From assembly GCA_025506515.1 (NCBI GenBank), contig CM046454.1, positions 64,725,423 through 64,789,422 on the forward strand: DNA of 64,000 nucleotides, in the 5' to 3' direction. Made by a program: the position numbers and the translations under genes. Below, one piece after another: positions 35,708-48,281 of the stretch; the first letter of the stretch is position 1, and every line of letters starts with the position of its first letter. Below the pieces are notes generated by a model. That model was not told where the DNA came from. It ran no database searches and saw only the letters and a list, made by a program, of their open reading frames with translations. The DNA comes from Flaveria trinervia (Eukaryota > Streptophyta > Magnoliopsida > Asterales > Asteraceae).

Positions 35708-36160
35708 TAAGGTGATGTTAAAAGTGGCACCATGGAAAGGTGCGATCAGATTTGGTAAAAAGGGCAAGTTGAGCCCGAGGTACATTGGACCATTCGAGAT
35801 CATAACAAGGATCGTCCAGTAGCATACCGATTGAAACTACCTGAGGAGATAAGCTACATTCATGACACTTTCCATGTGTCTAACCTCAAGAAGTGCCTGG
35901 CTGACGAGAGCCTAGTGATACCCTTGAAGGAAGCCCAAATCGACAAACTAACTTCATTGAGGAACCGTTGGAAATCACCGATAAGCTTGTCCAAAGCTAA
36001 GGCGTAGCCGCATACCCAAGTTAAGGTTAGATGGAACTCTAGAAGAGGACCTGAATTCACTTGGGAATGTGAAGATGAATGAGGAAGAATTATCCACACC
36101 TCTTCAAACCCACCCGTTCAGACTCCAATTGAAAATAAAATTCCGGGACGAAATTTCCTA
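35690..36160 (+). pseudogene. Gypsy integrase C-terminus and chromodomain-like tail
   Basis: Pieces in shifting frames read GDKVMLKVAPWKG, LSPRYIGPFEII, HDTFHVSNLKKCLADE and RWNSRRGPEFTWE. This is the same order as the tail at 52117-52386. Several indels and stops are present. Confidence 0.75.
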
Positions 36161-36172
36161 ACGGTGGGAGAA
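36161..36172 (+). other. Polypurine tract
   Basis: ACGGTGGGAGAA sits directly before the TG of the long LTR. Confidence 0.7.
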
Positions 36173-36763
36173 TGTAACAACCGACCTCCAGGTTATAATT
36201 CTAACCCTAATCTACTTGCATCACTATCCGTCTTATAAATGCCATTATAGAAAGAATCTAACCCTATTGGTGATTTTAGTGTCATCTATTGCTATTTGTT
36301 CCATTTTTATGATTCTATGTGATTTTGTGACTATTTAGTCAAATTGAGTCTCTACTAATTAGAACTTAGTGCCCGGGAATGTTAGTTAGCTACCCTAGCT
36401 AGAATTTAAAAACCCTAATTGAAACCAAATTATTAGTGAAAACAATTAAAATGTGTGTATACAAACACACTTGTAATTTTCGGCTAAGAGACATGCATGT
36501 GCATGCATAACACTTAACAATTAACTAAACCTTACCACCTAAAATACTACCCAATACTATAAATTAATACTACACATTATTATTTAACAATTAAAATTAA
36601 AGGAGAATTGCCCATTGGAGAGCATCTAGGCCGCCCCCACCTTCCCCAATCCACACTTCCCTTCTCCACTAAAACACCACCACCCTCACTCTCCAATCCC
36701 ATTTCATGCAACCCTCTCTCAATCCTCTCCCTCTCCTCTCTTTGTTCAAATTCTCAGCTGAGA

Positions 36764-36800
<37 letters not shown>

Positions 36801-39603
36801 AAACTCTCTCAAATCCTCTCTACTCCAGCTCCAAAACCGTGAACCACAACACCAAGCAAGCATCAGCCAAGCTCAAACCGCAAGAAGGTGGCCACATTCG
36901 CGAGTCTTGGACACACACCTGCACTTTGTCTGACTTTTCCAGCCTTTGTTCGAGGTTCTACAGCCAAGTCCAAGGAGTTTCTAGCCATCCACAACCATCA
37001 ACACCTTCCAAACCGTGAGTTACATCAAGTGTAAGCTCCATGTTGTCGGTTTTGGACATTTCTCATGTTTTCTTTATTTTTCACCTAAAAACCTTGCTTT
37101 TTCTAGTTGTAGCAGAAACTTCTCACCATCACTTTGTTCTAAAGGAGTTCCCAATGTTCTTGAAGGTAAATCACATGATATGATAGTCATTCTTGAGGTG
37201 GAAACCGATTTCAACCATGAAAACCCTCTTTTTGGGTGTTTTGCATCATCTAACTCATGAATGTTGCAACTCTTGTAAACCAAACTTGTAACCTGCATGT
37301 TAATGGCTTAATGGACTCCCAAGAACCTGTTTTCAAAGTTACAAAAGGTTACATAACTCGAAACCATGGTTATTACATGGATTACACCTTGAAAATCCTT
37401 CTTTCTACATGTAACAACACCCTTTAAACATTTGTTTGAAAAACCCTCTCAACCAAGACTCATAACCTGCTCATGAACGACTTTGGGACACCTTAATAAT
37501 CTGTTTATAAAGCTAAATAAAGTATTGGTAATGTTTAAGCTCAAGTTAAGATGATTTACACATGTGTTATGGTCGGTTATGACATTTTCTACATATTTGA
37601 AGTCTATGGATGTGTAGAACAACTAGGCCACGTTTTGGGACTGAAATTTCAGTAGGCTTTGATGAATATTAAGAGTGTTAACAATGTTTAATCTCTGGAA
37701 TAAAGGACATGTTGTGATTAGACCCCCCCCTTATAGTCACTTTTGGGAACCGAAACATGGTAAAACAATGGTAAAATAATAAAGCATGGATGTTAACCAT
37801 CTTAAAAATTATTCCAGGCTCAAAATGATTAATAAAAGGGTTCTGGAGTCAATGAGAAAGTTTAGTGGTAAAAAGGTAATCTAAATGGATTTTTAAGTGA
37901 AAACGGGTACCAACCGAATGACGTTTTTGAGAAAAATCTAAGAAAAATGAGTATAAGGTTAAAAATTATAAAAACCATGTTATTCCAGAAGATTAAGTGA
38001 GAAAATAACTTATAAGTAGAAAAGTTGGTCAAACGAGTTTTTAAATGGTCAAATTCGGTTAAAAACGCGATTTAACGGGTTAAACGTAAAAACGGGTCTT
38101 TCAACCTTTAAAGGCAAATTTTTGTGATTAAAAGGAATAGAAACTTATAAAAATGTCTTAAGGTGTTACCTTCTGGTCTAAGTCACCGATTTATGGAGAC
38201 CTTTGTTTAACCGTTAAAGCTCTTCAGTTTCACCGTAATCGGGAACGTTAAACACATAGGTTTTAAACCGATCCCATTATCTAAAAATTTGTGTACACTC
38301 ACTTAATAATAAGTCAATTTAAATTTAAAAACCTGATTTTTGGTCATAAATGTCATTTTATACAAGAAATCAAACTTGAGGGTAGAAACTGTCATTTTGA
38401 AACTTGAGGGGCTAAACTGTAAAATTTTGCTAAACTTCATAACCAGCTCTTACGAGACTTATAATCACTTAAAAACTTAATTACCTTTATTCTTAACTAA
38501 ATGGTATTAAAATCCTTGATTAAATGAAAAACCTTGACTTTCCATAAAAGGAAACTTTTTACGCAAACCCTAATCGAATCAAAGCCGAACCCGACAACTA
38601 ATCCTTTGACACACTTGTTGCACCATAAATAAGTTTAGAGCAATAGATTATCACTTACTATATTCATGTTAGGGTGCTAGACTTGAGACATTCCCGGCAC
38701 GCGAAGTTTCATTTTGCTTAAACACCTAAGGTGAGTTTAGTGTTTCCCCTTTTTCTCTTTTAAATGTTTTGGGGATGGAACATGCGATTGTTTTGACTAT
38801 TTATCTTTATGTGTTATAACTTATGATGCTTGAATGTTGTGGATTAATTGAACCTGCCTTGTTTATACTTTTTCACAATCATTAATTCTTGGTGAACCGC
38901 TTGTCTATATGGGTAGATCTACTTGGGCTATCCCCACGCACAGTGCCTTCCTAAGGGAAGGGGACCACACTGAGATCCTGCGGGATCGTTGCGGCATGTA
39001 ACAGGTACTTGTATGATACTATGGTATACCCCTCAGCAGGTAGGGTGCACCTATATGAGGCTTAGCTATCCTCTAATGTTAACCGACAACACTTTACTCT
39101 TGAAGAGGCTAGTCGGGGCTGAGTGCAGGGTTGATTGTGACCTCCACAACCGCTATACTATCATGTTGATAATAAAAGTGAACTAATTCTTTTAAAGTGC
39201 AGTCTTTAAAAACCTCCTATTTTTTTGAACTTTAAACACTGAACTCACCAACATTATGTTGACCCAAAATTTCTTTTAAGCATGTTTCAGGTATCTAGCA
39301 TGGATAACTTGAAGACCTAAAGGACTTCAAGTAGAGCATTTAGAACCGAGACCTTGATGGCATTACGTTGGCTTTAATTTTAAGAAATGACTTTTCTTGG
39401 ATGTTTGCTAAACAATAAAATCTTTTGAGTACGTTGGGTATTTGAACTATGTATCTTTTAACGGGTTAACTTTTGTAACCCGAGACATGTATTTGATGTA
39501 ATGCCATGTATTTCCTTTCCTTGTTGTGATCATATTATGGTTTGTTTCCGCTACCATATTAAGCCAGTTTGTGACGTCCCACCTCCCTGGCCCGGGTGTG
39601 ACA
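36173..39603 (+). repeat. Gypsy 3' LTR (3431 bp)
   Basis: It runs TGTAACAACCGACC...CCCGGGTGTGACA, just after pol and the purine tract. No primer site follows, which makes it the 3' LTR. An (AC)n microsatellite lies at 36766-36798. ORFs inside it (36608-37018, 37015-37260) are Ser/Pro-rich leader-type sequence without motifs. The 5' LTR is not in the window. Confidence 0.8.
36766..36798. repeat. (AC)n microsatellite
   Basis: About 16 AC units in the LTR leader region. Confidence 0.95.
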
Positions 39604-40321
39604 AGAAATTATTTGTTTTATTATTTAAGTGAGTTAAATAATAACAAATAAAAGTGTGTTAATATTATAAAATTAAAAGAGGTTTTAATTTTATAACTTA
39701 TGTGTAGAGTGTAAAGTTTTATAAAATTTAGTTTAGGAGGGAACCCATTTTGAATCCCTCATTTTCAGTCGCCCCATGTGGTGTTCTTGGGATCATTTTA
39801 GTCTTGGTAAAATACAAGACTTTCACCCTTCTTGCACTCTTCCCTTTAGCACACTCTCTCTCACACATGCAAAGAACTCTTTTCTCTTCTTCCTTGGCTG
39901 ACAATTTCGAAAATTTTGGCTGAACTTGAAGAACTTCTTGGCTGATTTTCGGGTTGTTCAAGAAGGAGTTGGGTCTTGGTCTTCTACTACCTAACAAGTT
40001 AGGTGTTTGGTAGAGCTTGTGGGTATACAAGTTTGAGGACTTCTCTTTTAGAGGCTAGACTTCAATAGCATCATCATCTTTTTCTCATCCATACTACATC
40101 ATCTTGTTCTTGAAAGGTAGTTTCAAGAACACCCGTTTGGTTGTCCTTTTCGGTTTTGATAGCATTTCATTTAACATACTTATGATCCTTGTTCTTGGGT
40201 TTTGTTTTTGGTTTAAAATGGTTCATATTTTCAGATTGTTAACAACATGTTTAAACCCTAATATCCGCTGTGTTTTGTAGTTTAAATGGTTAAACTAGCT
40301 TTGATAAACATGTTACAAAAT
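39604..40321. other. Spacer, possibly old LTR or UTR
   Basis: No coding motif. CT-rich leader-like sequence around 39830-39900 resembles a retroelement R/U5 region, but I found no partner LTR. Confidence 0.35.
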
Positions 40322-41073
40322 CCAACAGTTTAGCGTCGGCTAGCACTGTTCTTGCCGCTTCAATCAGTATTCTATTTGTCCTTTTAGCTATCCTATTTTG
40401 TTGAGGAGTTCTAGCTACACTAAATTGATGATCAATGTCTTTGGTTGCACAAAATGAACTCATGTCATCATTTTTAAATTCTGTTCCATCATCACTTCTT
40501 ATTTTTTGAGCTTATGATAAAGTTGGTTTTCAATTTTTGTGATAAAGTCTTTTATTATTGGGATGTCTCATTTTTATGAAGTAAGAAGAAAACCCATATA
40601 AATCTTGAAGAGTCATCAATGATCACCAAACAATACTGTTTCTCTCCAATGCTCATGACATGAGTTGGTGAAAACATATCCATATGAAGTAGCTTCAATG
40701 GAGTATTGTTTGTGTTCACCAGCTTGGATTTGTGAGTAGATTTATGTTGTTTTCCTTTAAGGCATGCAAAACAGTGGTCAATAAAATGAAATTCTTTTTG
40801 GGGAAGACCAATGACATGGTCCCTTTGACCAATCTGTTCTTGTTTTTAATGTTTGTGTGCCCTAAACGTTTGTGCCAAAGCTGTGACTCAACAATTAATG
40901 CTTTACACAAAAGACATGTTTCTTCCGTTGGTGTTGTAGAATTCAGGTTTAAGACTTGGGTGTTTTTCTTCCTTGGAGTCTTTAGGACAATCCATTCTTC
41001 AAAAATCTAAAATCCGGGATTCAGAATGTAGCAATGAATGTCGTAAGTCAGTTGAATATTTCTTGTTAGAGAT
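40322..41073 (-). pseudogene. Copia relic: pre-integrase and integrase
   Basis: On the minus strand the order is a pre-integrase domain with SQLWHKRLGHTNIKN and a degenerate CxxC region, then integrase pieces around 40330-40700 (a DDS-type motif, TEFKNDDMSSF, RTPQQNRIAK, NRILIEAARTVLADAK). It closely parallels 45100-45840 of the plus-strand copia element and so is a related family. It ends abruptly at the TGTTGG start of that element's LTR, so it was probably the insertion target. Confidence 0.75.
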
Positions 41074-41199
41074 TTGTTGGACCCTGAAAGGATTATGCAT
41101 GCCAATTCAATGGGTGAGTTGATGGTTGCTTTACGGGATTCCCACCAGTCCAAGAAGCAATGCGGATGAAGATCCTGCATAGAGAAAAACCAAGTATGG

Positions 41200-41459
41200 T
41201 CTTCCGCGTTTGCCAATGCAGAAGACATAAAACAATACGAACAAGTATTTGTTCTTCCGCATTAACAAATGCGGAAGACCAACCAGTAATGCGGACAAGA
41301 CATTGTTCATCCGCATTTGCCAATGCAGATGACCAGACAAATGTGCAGAAGTATTTGTTCATCCACATTAACCAATGTTGATGACCAACATACTAATGTG
41401 GATGATCAAGTGAAGAAATGCTGATCAAGTCAACACATCCACATTTGCCAATACGAATG
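41200..41459. repeat. Array of five hairpins in copia U3
   Basis: Imperfect palindromes begin near 41200, 41252, 41308, 41360 and 41436. The best is CTTCCGCATT-AACA-AATGCGGAAG with a 10-bp perfect stem. Others are CATCCGCATTTGCCAATGCA-type. Spacing is roughly 50-75 bp. Confidence 0.75.
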
Positions 41460-41547
41460 AAAAAGCAGAGATGCGGATCAAGGCTTAGACTAGTTCTGAT
41501 GTAGGTCAGGGGTAGTTTAGTCATTTTGCAAAGGCGTCTTTTCTGCC

Positions 41548-41555
41548 TATAAATA
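41548..41555 (+). promoter_or_regulatory. Copia LTR TATA box
   Basis: TATAAATA in GCCTATAAATAGAATT, about 90 bases after the last hairpin. Confidence 0.6.
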
Positions 41556-41809
41556 GAATTGAAAACCTCGTACGTGAGGTGACAGATTTTAGACAGTCAG
41601 AATATTGTATTCTCTAGGTGCATTATCACTTTTCTTGCTAAACCCTATCAGTTTTGTAATCAATCACCTTTATTAATATATACAAAAGCATTTATGAGTA
41701 TTCTTATGCATTGGATGTTTTTTGATTGTATGATTCCGCCATTCAATCATTAACTCAGTCATTATATTCAATCCTTAGTGAGAATCTCAATCTCACTAAC
41801 CTAGTTAAT

Positions 41810-41821
41810 TGGTATCAGAGC
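41810..41821 (+). other. Primer-binding site (tRNA-Met)
   Basis: TGGTATCAGAGC, a perfect match to the usual initiator tRNA-Met complement. Confidence 0.85.
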
Positions 41822-41825
41822 TTTG

Positions 41826-43184
41826 GCTCTCGGTTACCCATCCCTATCACTCTGTCTGCAGATCAAGCTGCAATTTACAAAACTACAAGGATACCCATTG
41901 AAGATCTAACTCTTGATGATGAAGATTATAAGAAAATCAAGATTGATCTGAAAGCTTACTATATGCTAACTCAAGCACTCAAAATGGATGTGCTAAAAAG
42001 ATTGGAGAAGTATGGTACTGCAAAAGCTGTGTGGGATGCACTGAAAATTATGTGTGAAGGAAGCAGTGAAGTAGCAGAAATTAACAAGGATAAGCTTGTT
42101 AATCAGTATGAAACATTTCATCACACCAAGGGGGAGTCCATATCCAAACAACTAAACAGATTTGTACATTTGGTAAATGACTTGGAAATCATGGGAGTTA
42201 CTTACAAGATCAAGGAATTAAACAAGAAAATGCTACACAGCCTCCCTGAAAGCTGGAAACAGAATGTAACAATGCTGAAAAATACTCTTGATCTCGAGAG
42301 TACTACTTTGGATATCATGATAGCCAAAATAGAAGCGTTGGAACTTGATGAAAGAAGCATAAATCTTGGTGGACCAAGAGTGATTGAGGCTTACAAATTT
42401 CTATCAGAATCTCATTCTGTGGAAAATGCATTCATCACTGAGGAGGATGATTTCATCTCATCAAGAGATCAACTGAACACCACAGGGTTCATTACAACAA
42501 CTCCAACCAATTATCAATCAACGTCATCCCAAGCATCCAGAGTCACTGATGCTCTTACAACCACTCCTGAAGACACAAGATCAAAAGAAACAAAAGGCAA
42601 CTTACAATGCCTTTGTTGCAAGCTTTGAAGCATATTTAGGAGGAAGACTCACTAATGCTCATCTGATCCAGGAAGATCTGGAAGAAATGGATCCAGATGA
42701 TGTGGAAGAAATGTATCTTCAATGGAAAATGGCCATGATTGCTATGAGAGCAAAGAAATTCTTCAAAAAAGGCAGATAGCTCAGCCTTAATGAGAATACA
42801 AAACTTGGATATGAAAAATCCAAAGTGAAATGCTTCAACTGTGGCATGGCTGGCCACTTCTCCAGAGAATGCAATGCCCCCAAGAGAAACAACTTTCAAA
42901 GGAATTCTCAAGGCCAGTCATCCTCACAGTCTAACTCAAGCTTTCACTCCAACAATCAACAGCAGCAGTATCATCACCCACAACAACACCAATTATATCA
43001 AAATCCACCTCAACTGACAAACCAAGCTCATGGAAGCAGTCAGTCATCTGCCAATGCTCTCGTGATAAAGCAAGATGGGGTATGTGACTGGGTCATATAT
43101 GCAGAGGAAGTCAAGACTCTATTCCAAATCATGCACTTGTGGCTCACATCAACGATGGTCCATCTCCAATGCCTACTGAGGTAA
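41826..43184 (+). pseudogene. Copia gag, frameshifted
   Basis: The gag core shows KRLEKYGTAKAVWDALKIMC and YETFHHTKGESISKQLNRF, followed by LPESWK: the UBN2-type capsid domain of plant copia elements. The frame shifts near 42590 and again near 42780. A zinc knuckle follows at about 42830-42871 (CFNCGMAGHFSREC), with a Gln/Ser-rich tail. The long open frame formally begins in the LTR before the primer site, so its first Met is not the gag start. Translation should begin just after 41821, but no good in-frame Met remains there. Confidence 0.85.
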
Positions 43185-44870
43185 AATCTAACCTTTGTAG
43201 TGAAAAATGTAATACTGAATTGCAAGGTTATAGAGAGCATAACCATAAACTGGGAGATAAAATTAAAGAAGAAAAGGTGAAGTTAGAGATGATGAAAAGA
43301 GAGATAAAAGGCTTTGAAATCAAAATTAAATCTCTCATCTCTAACATTGAGAAACTGCATGGTGAAAAGTACACTCTTGCAGCTGAGAATGAGCTACTTA
43401 CTGAAAACTTATTTCAATCTAAGGCTGAACATACACTTATTGAAGTGAAACTTGAAAAGTTTCAAATGTCTTCATTCGGTCAAGCTGCAAGAGATGCTTG
43501 ATTCTCAAAAGGATCCAAAGGACATGTCGAGGATTGGGTAAAATTCATGTCCTCCACTATACAATGACAACTACACTGTCATGCCTGAATCTGTCTCACT
43601 CAATGAGAAAAATGAAACTAAAACTATGGAACCAAATCTACAGTAAAACAAGTGACCAATCCTTAAAGCAAACCTGTTGTTTATATTGAAACAAATGAGG
43701 ATAAAATCAAGTTAGTTCACCCAATCAAAATCAAAGAGTGTTCAAACAAGGCAGTGAGTGTCATAAAACCCACAAGCCCCATAAAAGCAATTGTTCCATT
43801 TATAAAATTCATACTTTCTGTCTTGAAAGGTAAAAAGAAGTATGTAAGTCAGTGAAACCCATGCTGAGAGCAGTTCTAATAATGAGATTATATCTCCAAA
43901 AATCCAAGCATATCAGAAAAGGTTTCACTGCAAAAGAAACAAAAAGGATCACTAAGTTCACACATAAAACTCTATCAGACCCTCAGTCTTCAAATTAAGA
44001 CAGGGAGTTAGGTTTGATATTTGCAACAAGGAACTGTTGACCAGTTTGAGAAAGACGTGAGAAATGGGTTGAAGAAACAAACAACCCAGAAAATCAAACA
44101 AATGTAGTGTTATGAAGGAAACTACAAAAAGGACTGATTTGGTTCATCCCCTAAGCAACAGAAAGTGGCTCAACAGCAAATGAGAAAATCAGCTGAGGCA
44201 CACAAATCAAAATCTGATTCCAGAAACAAAAAAAATGTATTCTGACATTTGTGATATGTTCAATCACAAGACAGAAAAGTGCTTTTATAATCAAGACTAC
44301 TCTATCTATGACATGAACAACCACTAAATGAAAAATTCTTGTTTCAACAAATATTGTTCAGTCTCTAATATGAAAAATCACAATACATCTGATTGTTACT
44401 TCAATCAGAAGGGATTGAGAATTCTCCAAAACAAACCCATCTCAACAACATCATAAGGCAAAACTCAAGTCAGGAGTCATTTGCATAACAATCAATCTAG
44501 AACATCTAGACCACTCATTGACATGAGTAAAACAAAAGAAATACGAAAAAGTCAAAGAAGCAACCATTTCATCAATCAAAATTCTGACTTTTCAAAACCT
44601 AAAATGATCTTTGAAAATCAAAAACGTTTTAAATTTCTTCAAAAGAACAGAGATCAAAGGTTTCACTACTAATCTAACTCCTCTGTTGATGTTGATGAGA
44701 AGACTACAGCAAGATATCATAAGCAATCTCATAGGTCACCTCTGAATAGATCATAATTTGGAGGAAAGTATTAAGAAGTCACCATAATATAGGAACGAGA
44801 AACCCAAGACCATCATGGCTTGGGTTCGATATTCTAATTAGTTCTTTTATGCTTGCAGGGTCAGCCATAT
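43139..44870 (+). pseudogene. Copia gag-pol spacer with coiled coil, decayed
   Basis: 43139-43501 encodes a Lys/Glu/Leu-rich coiled-coil-like segment (KIKEEKVKLEMMKREIKGFE). Then come about 1.3 kb with many stops and only scattered coding-like pieces. Such a linker lies between the zinc knuckle and protease in large plant copia elements. Nothing functional is left. Confidence 0.5.
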
Positions 44871-46080
44871 AGGCCCAACAACTTATGGTACGTGGACAGT
44901 GGATGCTCCGGACACATGATTGGAGATCGTTCCCTCTTTCATGACATCAAGCACATACAAGGAACTACGATGGCGTTTGGTGGAGATTCATAAGGTGGTA
45001 GAATTATAGGTGAAGGATCTGGACAAATGTGATGTTGAGCTTTGACAGAGTGAACTACTGTGAACAACTGAACTTCAATATGTTAAGCGTGTCTCAGATC
45101 TGTGACAAGAAATATTCAACTCACTTTACAGACATTCATTGCTACATTTTGAAACCTGGTTTTCAGATCTCTAAAGAATGGTTGTCTTAAAGACCCCGAG
45201 GAAGAATAATACTTATGTTTTAAAACCTGTTTCTGCATCACCTAAAGAAGAAACATGTCTTTGTCAAAAGCATTATTTGATGAGTCACAGCTTTGGCAAA
45301 GACGTTTAGGGCACACCAACTTTAGAAACATGAAAAGATTGGTCAAAGGAAACCATGTCATTGGTCTTCCACAAAAAGAATTTTACTTTGTTGATCACTG
45401 TTCAGCGTGCCTCAAAGGAAAACAACACTCTTCTCATAAATCCAAGCTGGTGAACACAAACAATACTCCATTGAAACTACTTCATGGATCTGTTGGACCA
45501 ACTCATTGATAAGTATTGGAAAGAAACATTATTGTTTGTGATCATTGATGACTTTTCATGATTCACATGGGTTTCCTTCTTACTTCATAAAAATGAGGCA
45601 TCCTAAATAATTCAAACTTTATCACAAAAATTGAAAATCAACTTCATCTTATGGTCAAAACAATCGGAAGTGATAATGCAACGAAATTCAAAAATGAAGA
45701 CATGAGTTCTTCTTGTGCAACCAAAGGCATTGCTCATCAATTCAGTGTAGCTAGAACTCCTCAACAAAATTGGGTAGCTTAAAGGAGAAATAGAACACTG
45801 ATTGAAGCAGCAAGAATGATGCTAGCCGATGCTAAGCTGCCAATCACCTTTTAGGCAGAGGTAGTTAACACATCATGCATTGTACCAAACCGAACTCTAA
45901 TTGTAAAAGAAAGCAATATGACTCGATATGAACTGCTCTTTCATAAAAAACCATTCATTGGATTTCTTAAATCATTTGGTAGTCCTGTCTCAATTTGAAC
46001 ACCCGAGACTATCTGGGAAGTTTTTATCTAGTCTGATGAAGGATTCTTTGCAGGTTATTCTTCTGTCTCAAAGGCATACA
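44870..46080 (+). pseudogene. Copia protease, pre-integrase and integrase, broken
   Basis: The protease site is NLWYVDSGCSGHMIGD near 44880. The pre-integrase domain is the open frame 45255-45509 (QLWQRRLGHTNFRNMKRL, CSACLKGKQHSSHKSKL). The integrase region (about 45510-46070) shows IIDDFS, a KNEDMSSSCATK piece, RTPQQN and EAARMMLADAKLP. It is interrupted by many stops, including one in the segment beside the catalytic Glu. Confidence 0.85.
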
Positions 46081-46082
46081 GA

Positions 46083-46710
46083 GTGTTTATTCCTAGATTA
46101 AATATTATTGATGAATCAACAAATGTTCAATTCAAGGAAAATTCATTTCCTAAATCTACAAATGGTCCATATTGGTTGTTTGATATTGACTATTTTACAA
46201 AATCATTTGATCAATTTCACATGTCTGATGCAGGAAATCTCCATTCAGGTGACACTTTTTCAGTTGTAGAAAGAAGAAATGACTTTCCATTGATTCCTCC
46301 TATATCTGCTGAATACATGAATGAAGATGTTCCTCTCCAAGCTTATCCCATCTTACAACCATCACAAAATCAGAGTGTTTCAACTGATGGAGGTCCAAGC
46401 TTGTTAGCATCACACTCAGATGATCTTTCAATTGAGATCGGAAATCAGAAACAAGCTACTCCTCCATGTGAAACACAAAAACATCAATGATGAAAGCAAT
46501 CACAGTGCTGCTAAAGCTGAAGTAGGAACTGAAATAGAGTCTGACAATTTTCATAATTCAACAACAATACAAGATGAAGGTGCCTCTGACCATAATGAAC
46601 TGAATGTCTCCAATCTTGATGTAACTATTGCTGGAGACTCCATTCCAACCATCAGAATACACAAGAATCATCTAGTTGAAACCATTATGGTGATCTTAAT
46701 GAGATGGTGA
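46083..46710 (+). pseudogene. Copia integrase-RT linker
   Basis: Two overlapping open frames (46083-46490, 46420-46710). The first starts SxxYRVFIPRLNIIDESTNV-like, the segment that follows the integrase in copia polyproteins. The rest is an acidic, Ser-rich linker of low conservation. Confidence 0.65.
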
Positions 46711-46789
46711 CAAGAAGCAAGTCTGATATTGCAAACATCTATTTGTTCTCATGCTTTCCTCTGTCAAACAGTACCTAAAAATAGAAAGA

Positions 46790-48281
46790 GGCTCTTCAAG
46801 ACAATAGCTGGATTAAAGCAATACATGAAGAATTGCTCTAATTGAAGAACCAAGAAGTATGGCAACTGGTAGATCTTCCCAAAGGACAATATCCTATCGG
46901 TATAGATGGTTGTATAGAAACAAGACTGATTTAGAGGGATAGTCATCAGAAACAAAGCAAGATTAGTGGCACAGGGATACACTCAAGAAGAAGAATCGAC
47001 TATGACGAAGTGTTTGCTCCTGTTGCCAGATTAGAAGCAATCAGAATCTTTCTAGCATATTCTGCATCCATGAAATTCACTGTTTATCAAATGGATATGA
47101 AGTGTGCCTTCTTGTATGGAAAGATTGCTAAAGAGTTCTATGTGAGTGAACCACTGGGATTTGAAGATCCGATTTCCCTCATAGAGTTTACAAGCTTGAC
47201 AAAGCTCTGTATGGTCTTCACCAAGCTCCAAGAAAGTGGTATGAGACTCTGTTAGTTTCTACTTGAACATGGATACGAAAGAGGAAAGATCGACCAGACT
47301 CTCTTCAGAAGAAGAAGAGGAAAAGACATGCTGTTAGTCCAGATTTATATGGATGACATCATTTTGGCTTAACAAACAAGCAGCTCTACAAGAATTTGAA
47401 GACCTTATGCATTCAAAATTCCAAATGTGTGCAATAAGGGTACTCCCTTTCTTTCTAGGGGTGCAAGTCCAACAAACAGCAGATGGAATCTTCATCAATC
47501 AATCAAAATATGTGGAAACTATGTTGAAGAAATTCCACTTTGCTAATTGTCAATCTATCAGAACCCCTGTGGATACTAAAGTGAAGATTGGACCTGATCC
47601 TAAAGGCAAATCAGTGGACCAGGCTCACTATCGATCTATGATCAGTTCACCTATATATCTAACAGCAAGTAAGCCTGATATGATGTTTGGTGTTTGTGTG
47701 TGTGCCAGATCTCAAGCTGATCCAAAAGAATCACATGTGAATGCAGTCAAGAGGATATTCAGATATATGAAAGGCAAACCAGCTCTTGGATTATGGTATC
47801 CAATGGAAGGAGACTTCAATATCCAGCCTTCACAGACAATGATTATGGAGGATGCAACTTCAACAGAAAATGTACCTCTGGCGGTTGTAATTTCATGGTC
47901 CTAGACTAGTCTTTTGGCAATGGAAGAAGCAGGCAAACGTATCTGTATCAACAGCATAAGTAAAATATTGCAGCATCAGCCTGTTGCTCTCAAGTACTCT
48001 AGATTCAAAACCAGATGCATGATTATGTTTATAACTTCTTGCACACACCAATTTACATTGACAACACAACAATGTTTTCATAACCAATATTCCAGTTCAA
48101 CACTCAAAAAACAAAACACATTGAAATTAGATATCAATTTTTGAGAGACTGTGCTAAAAAGGTTAATCAAATTGATTCAAGTACCCACTGAAAATCAATT
48201 AGCTGATTTGTTTACTAAGGCATTTGAAACTAGTAAGTTTGAATTTCTGGTTCAGTCAATTGGCATGATTAACCTTGAGTA
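46790..48281 (+). pseudogene. Copia reverse transcriptase and RNase H, broken
   Basis: RT pieces in order: ARLVAQGYTQEE, a DEVFAPVARLEAIRIFLAY run, QMDMKCAFLYGKI, then YMDDIILA (47347-47370, carrying the catalytic YxDD). The open frame 47353-47904 in the next phase gives LPFFLGVQVQQTADGIF and the KRIFRYMKGKPALGLWYP RNase H entry. The last block ends QLADLFTKAFET...FLVQSIGMINLE and a stop at 48281, the usual copia pol end. At least five frame breaks. Confidence 0.88.

Larger units (their letters stand above)
41075..41808 (+). repeat. Copia 5' LTR
   Basis: It begins TGTTGGACCC immediately after the interrupted relic and ends just before the primer site. The exact right end is unclear, because no CA precedes the site. 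Five imperfect hairpins lie in the U3 part, with a TATA box downstream of them. Confidence 0.6.

Noticed and set aside
36608..37260. ORFs of 136 and 81 codons
   Set aside because: Inside the 3431-bp LTR and spanning an (AC)n tract; untranslated leader DNA.
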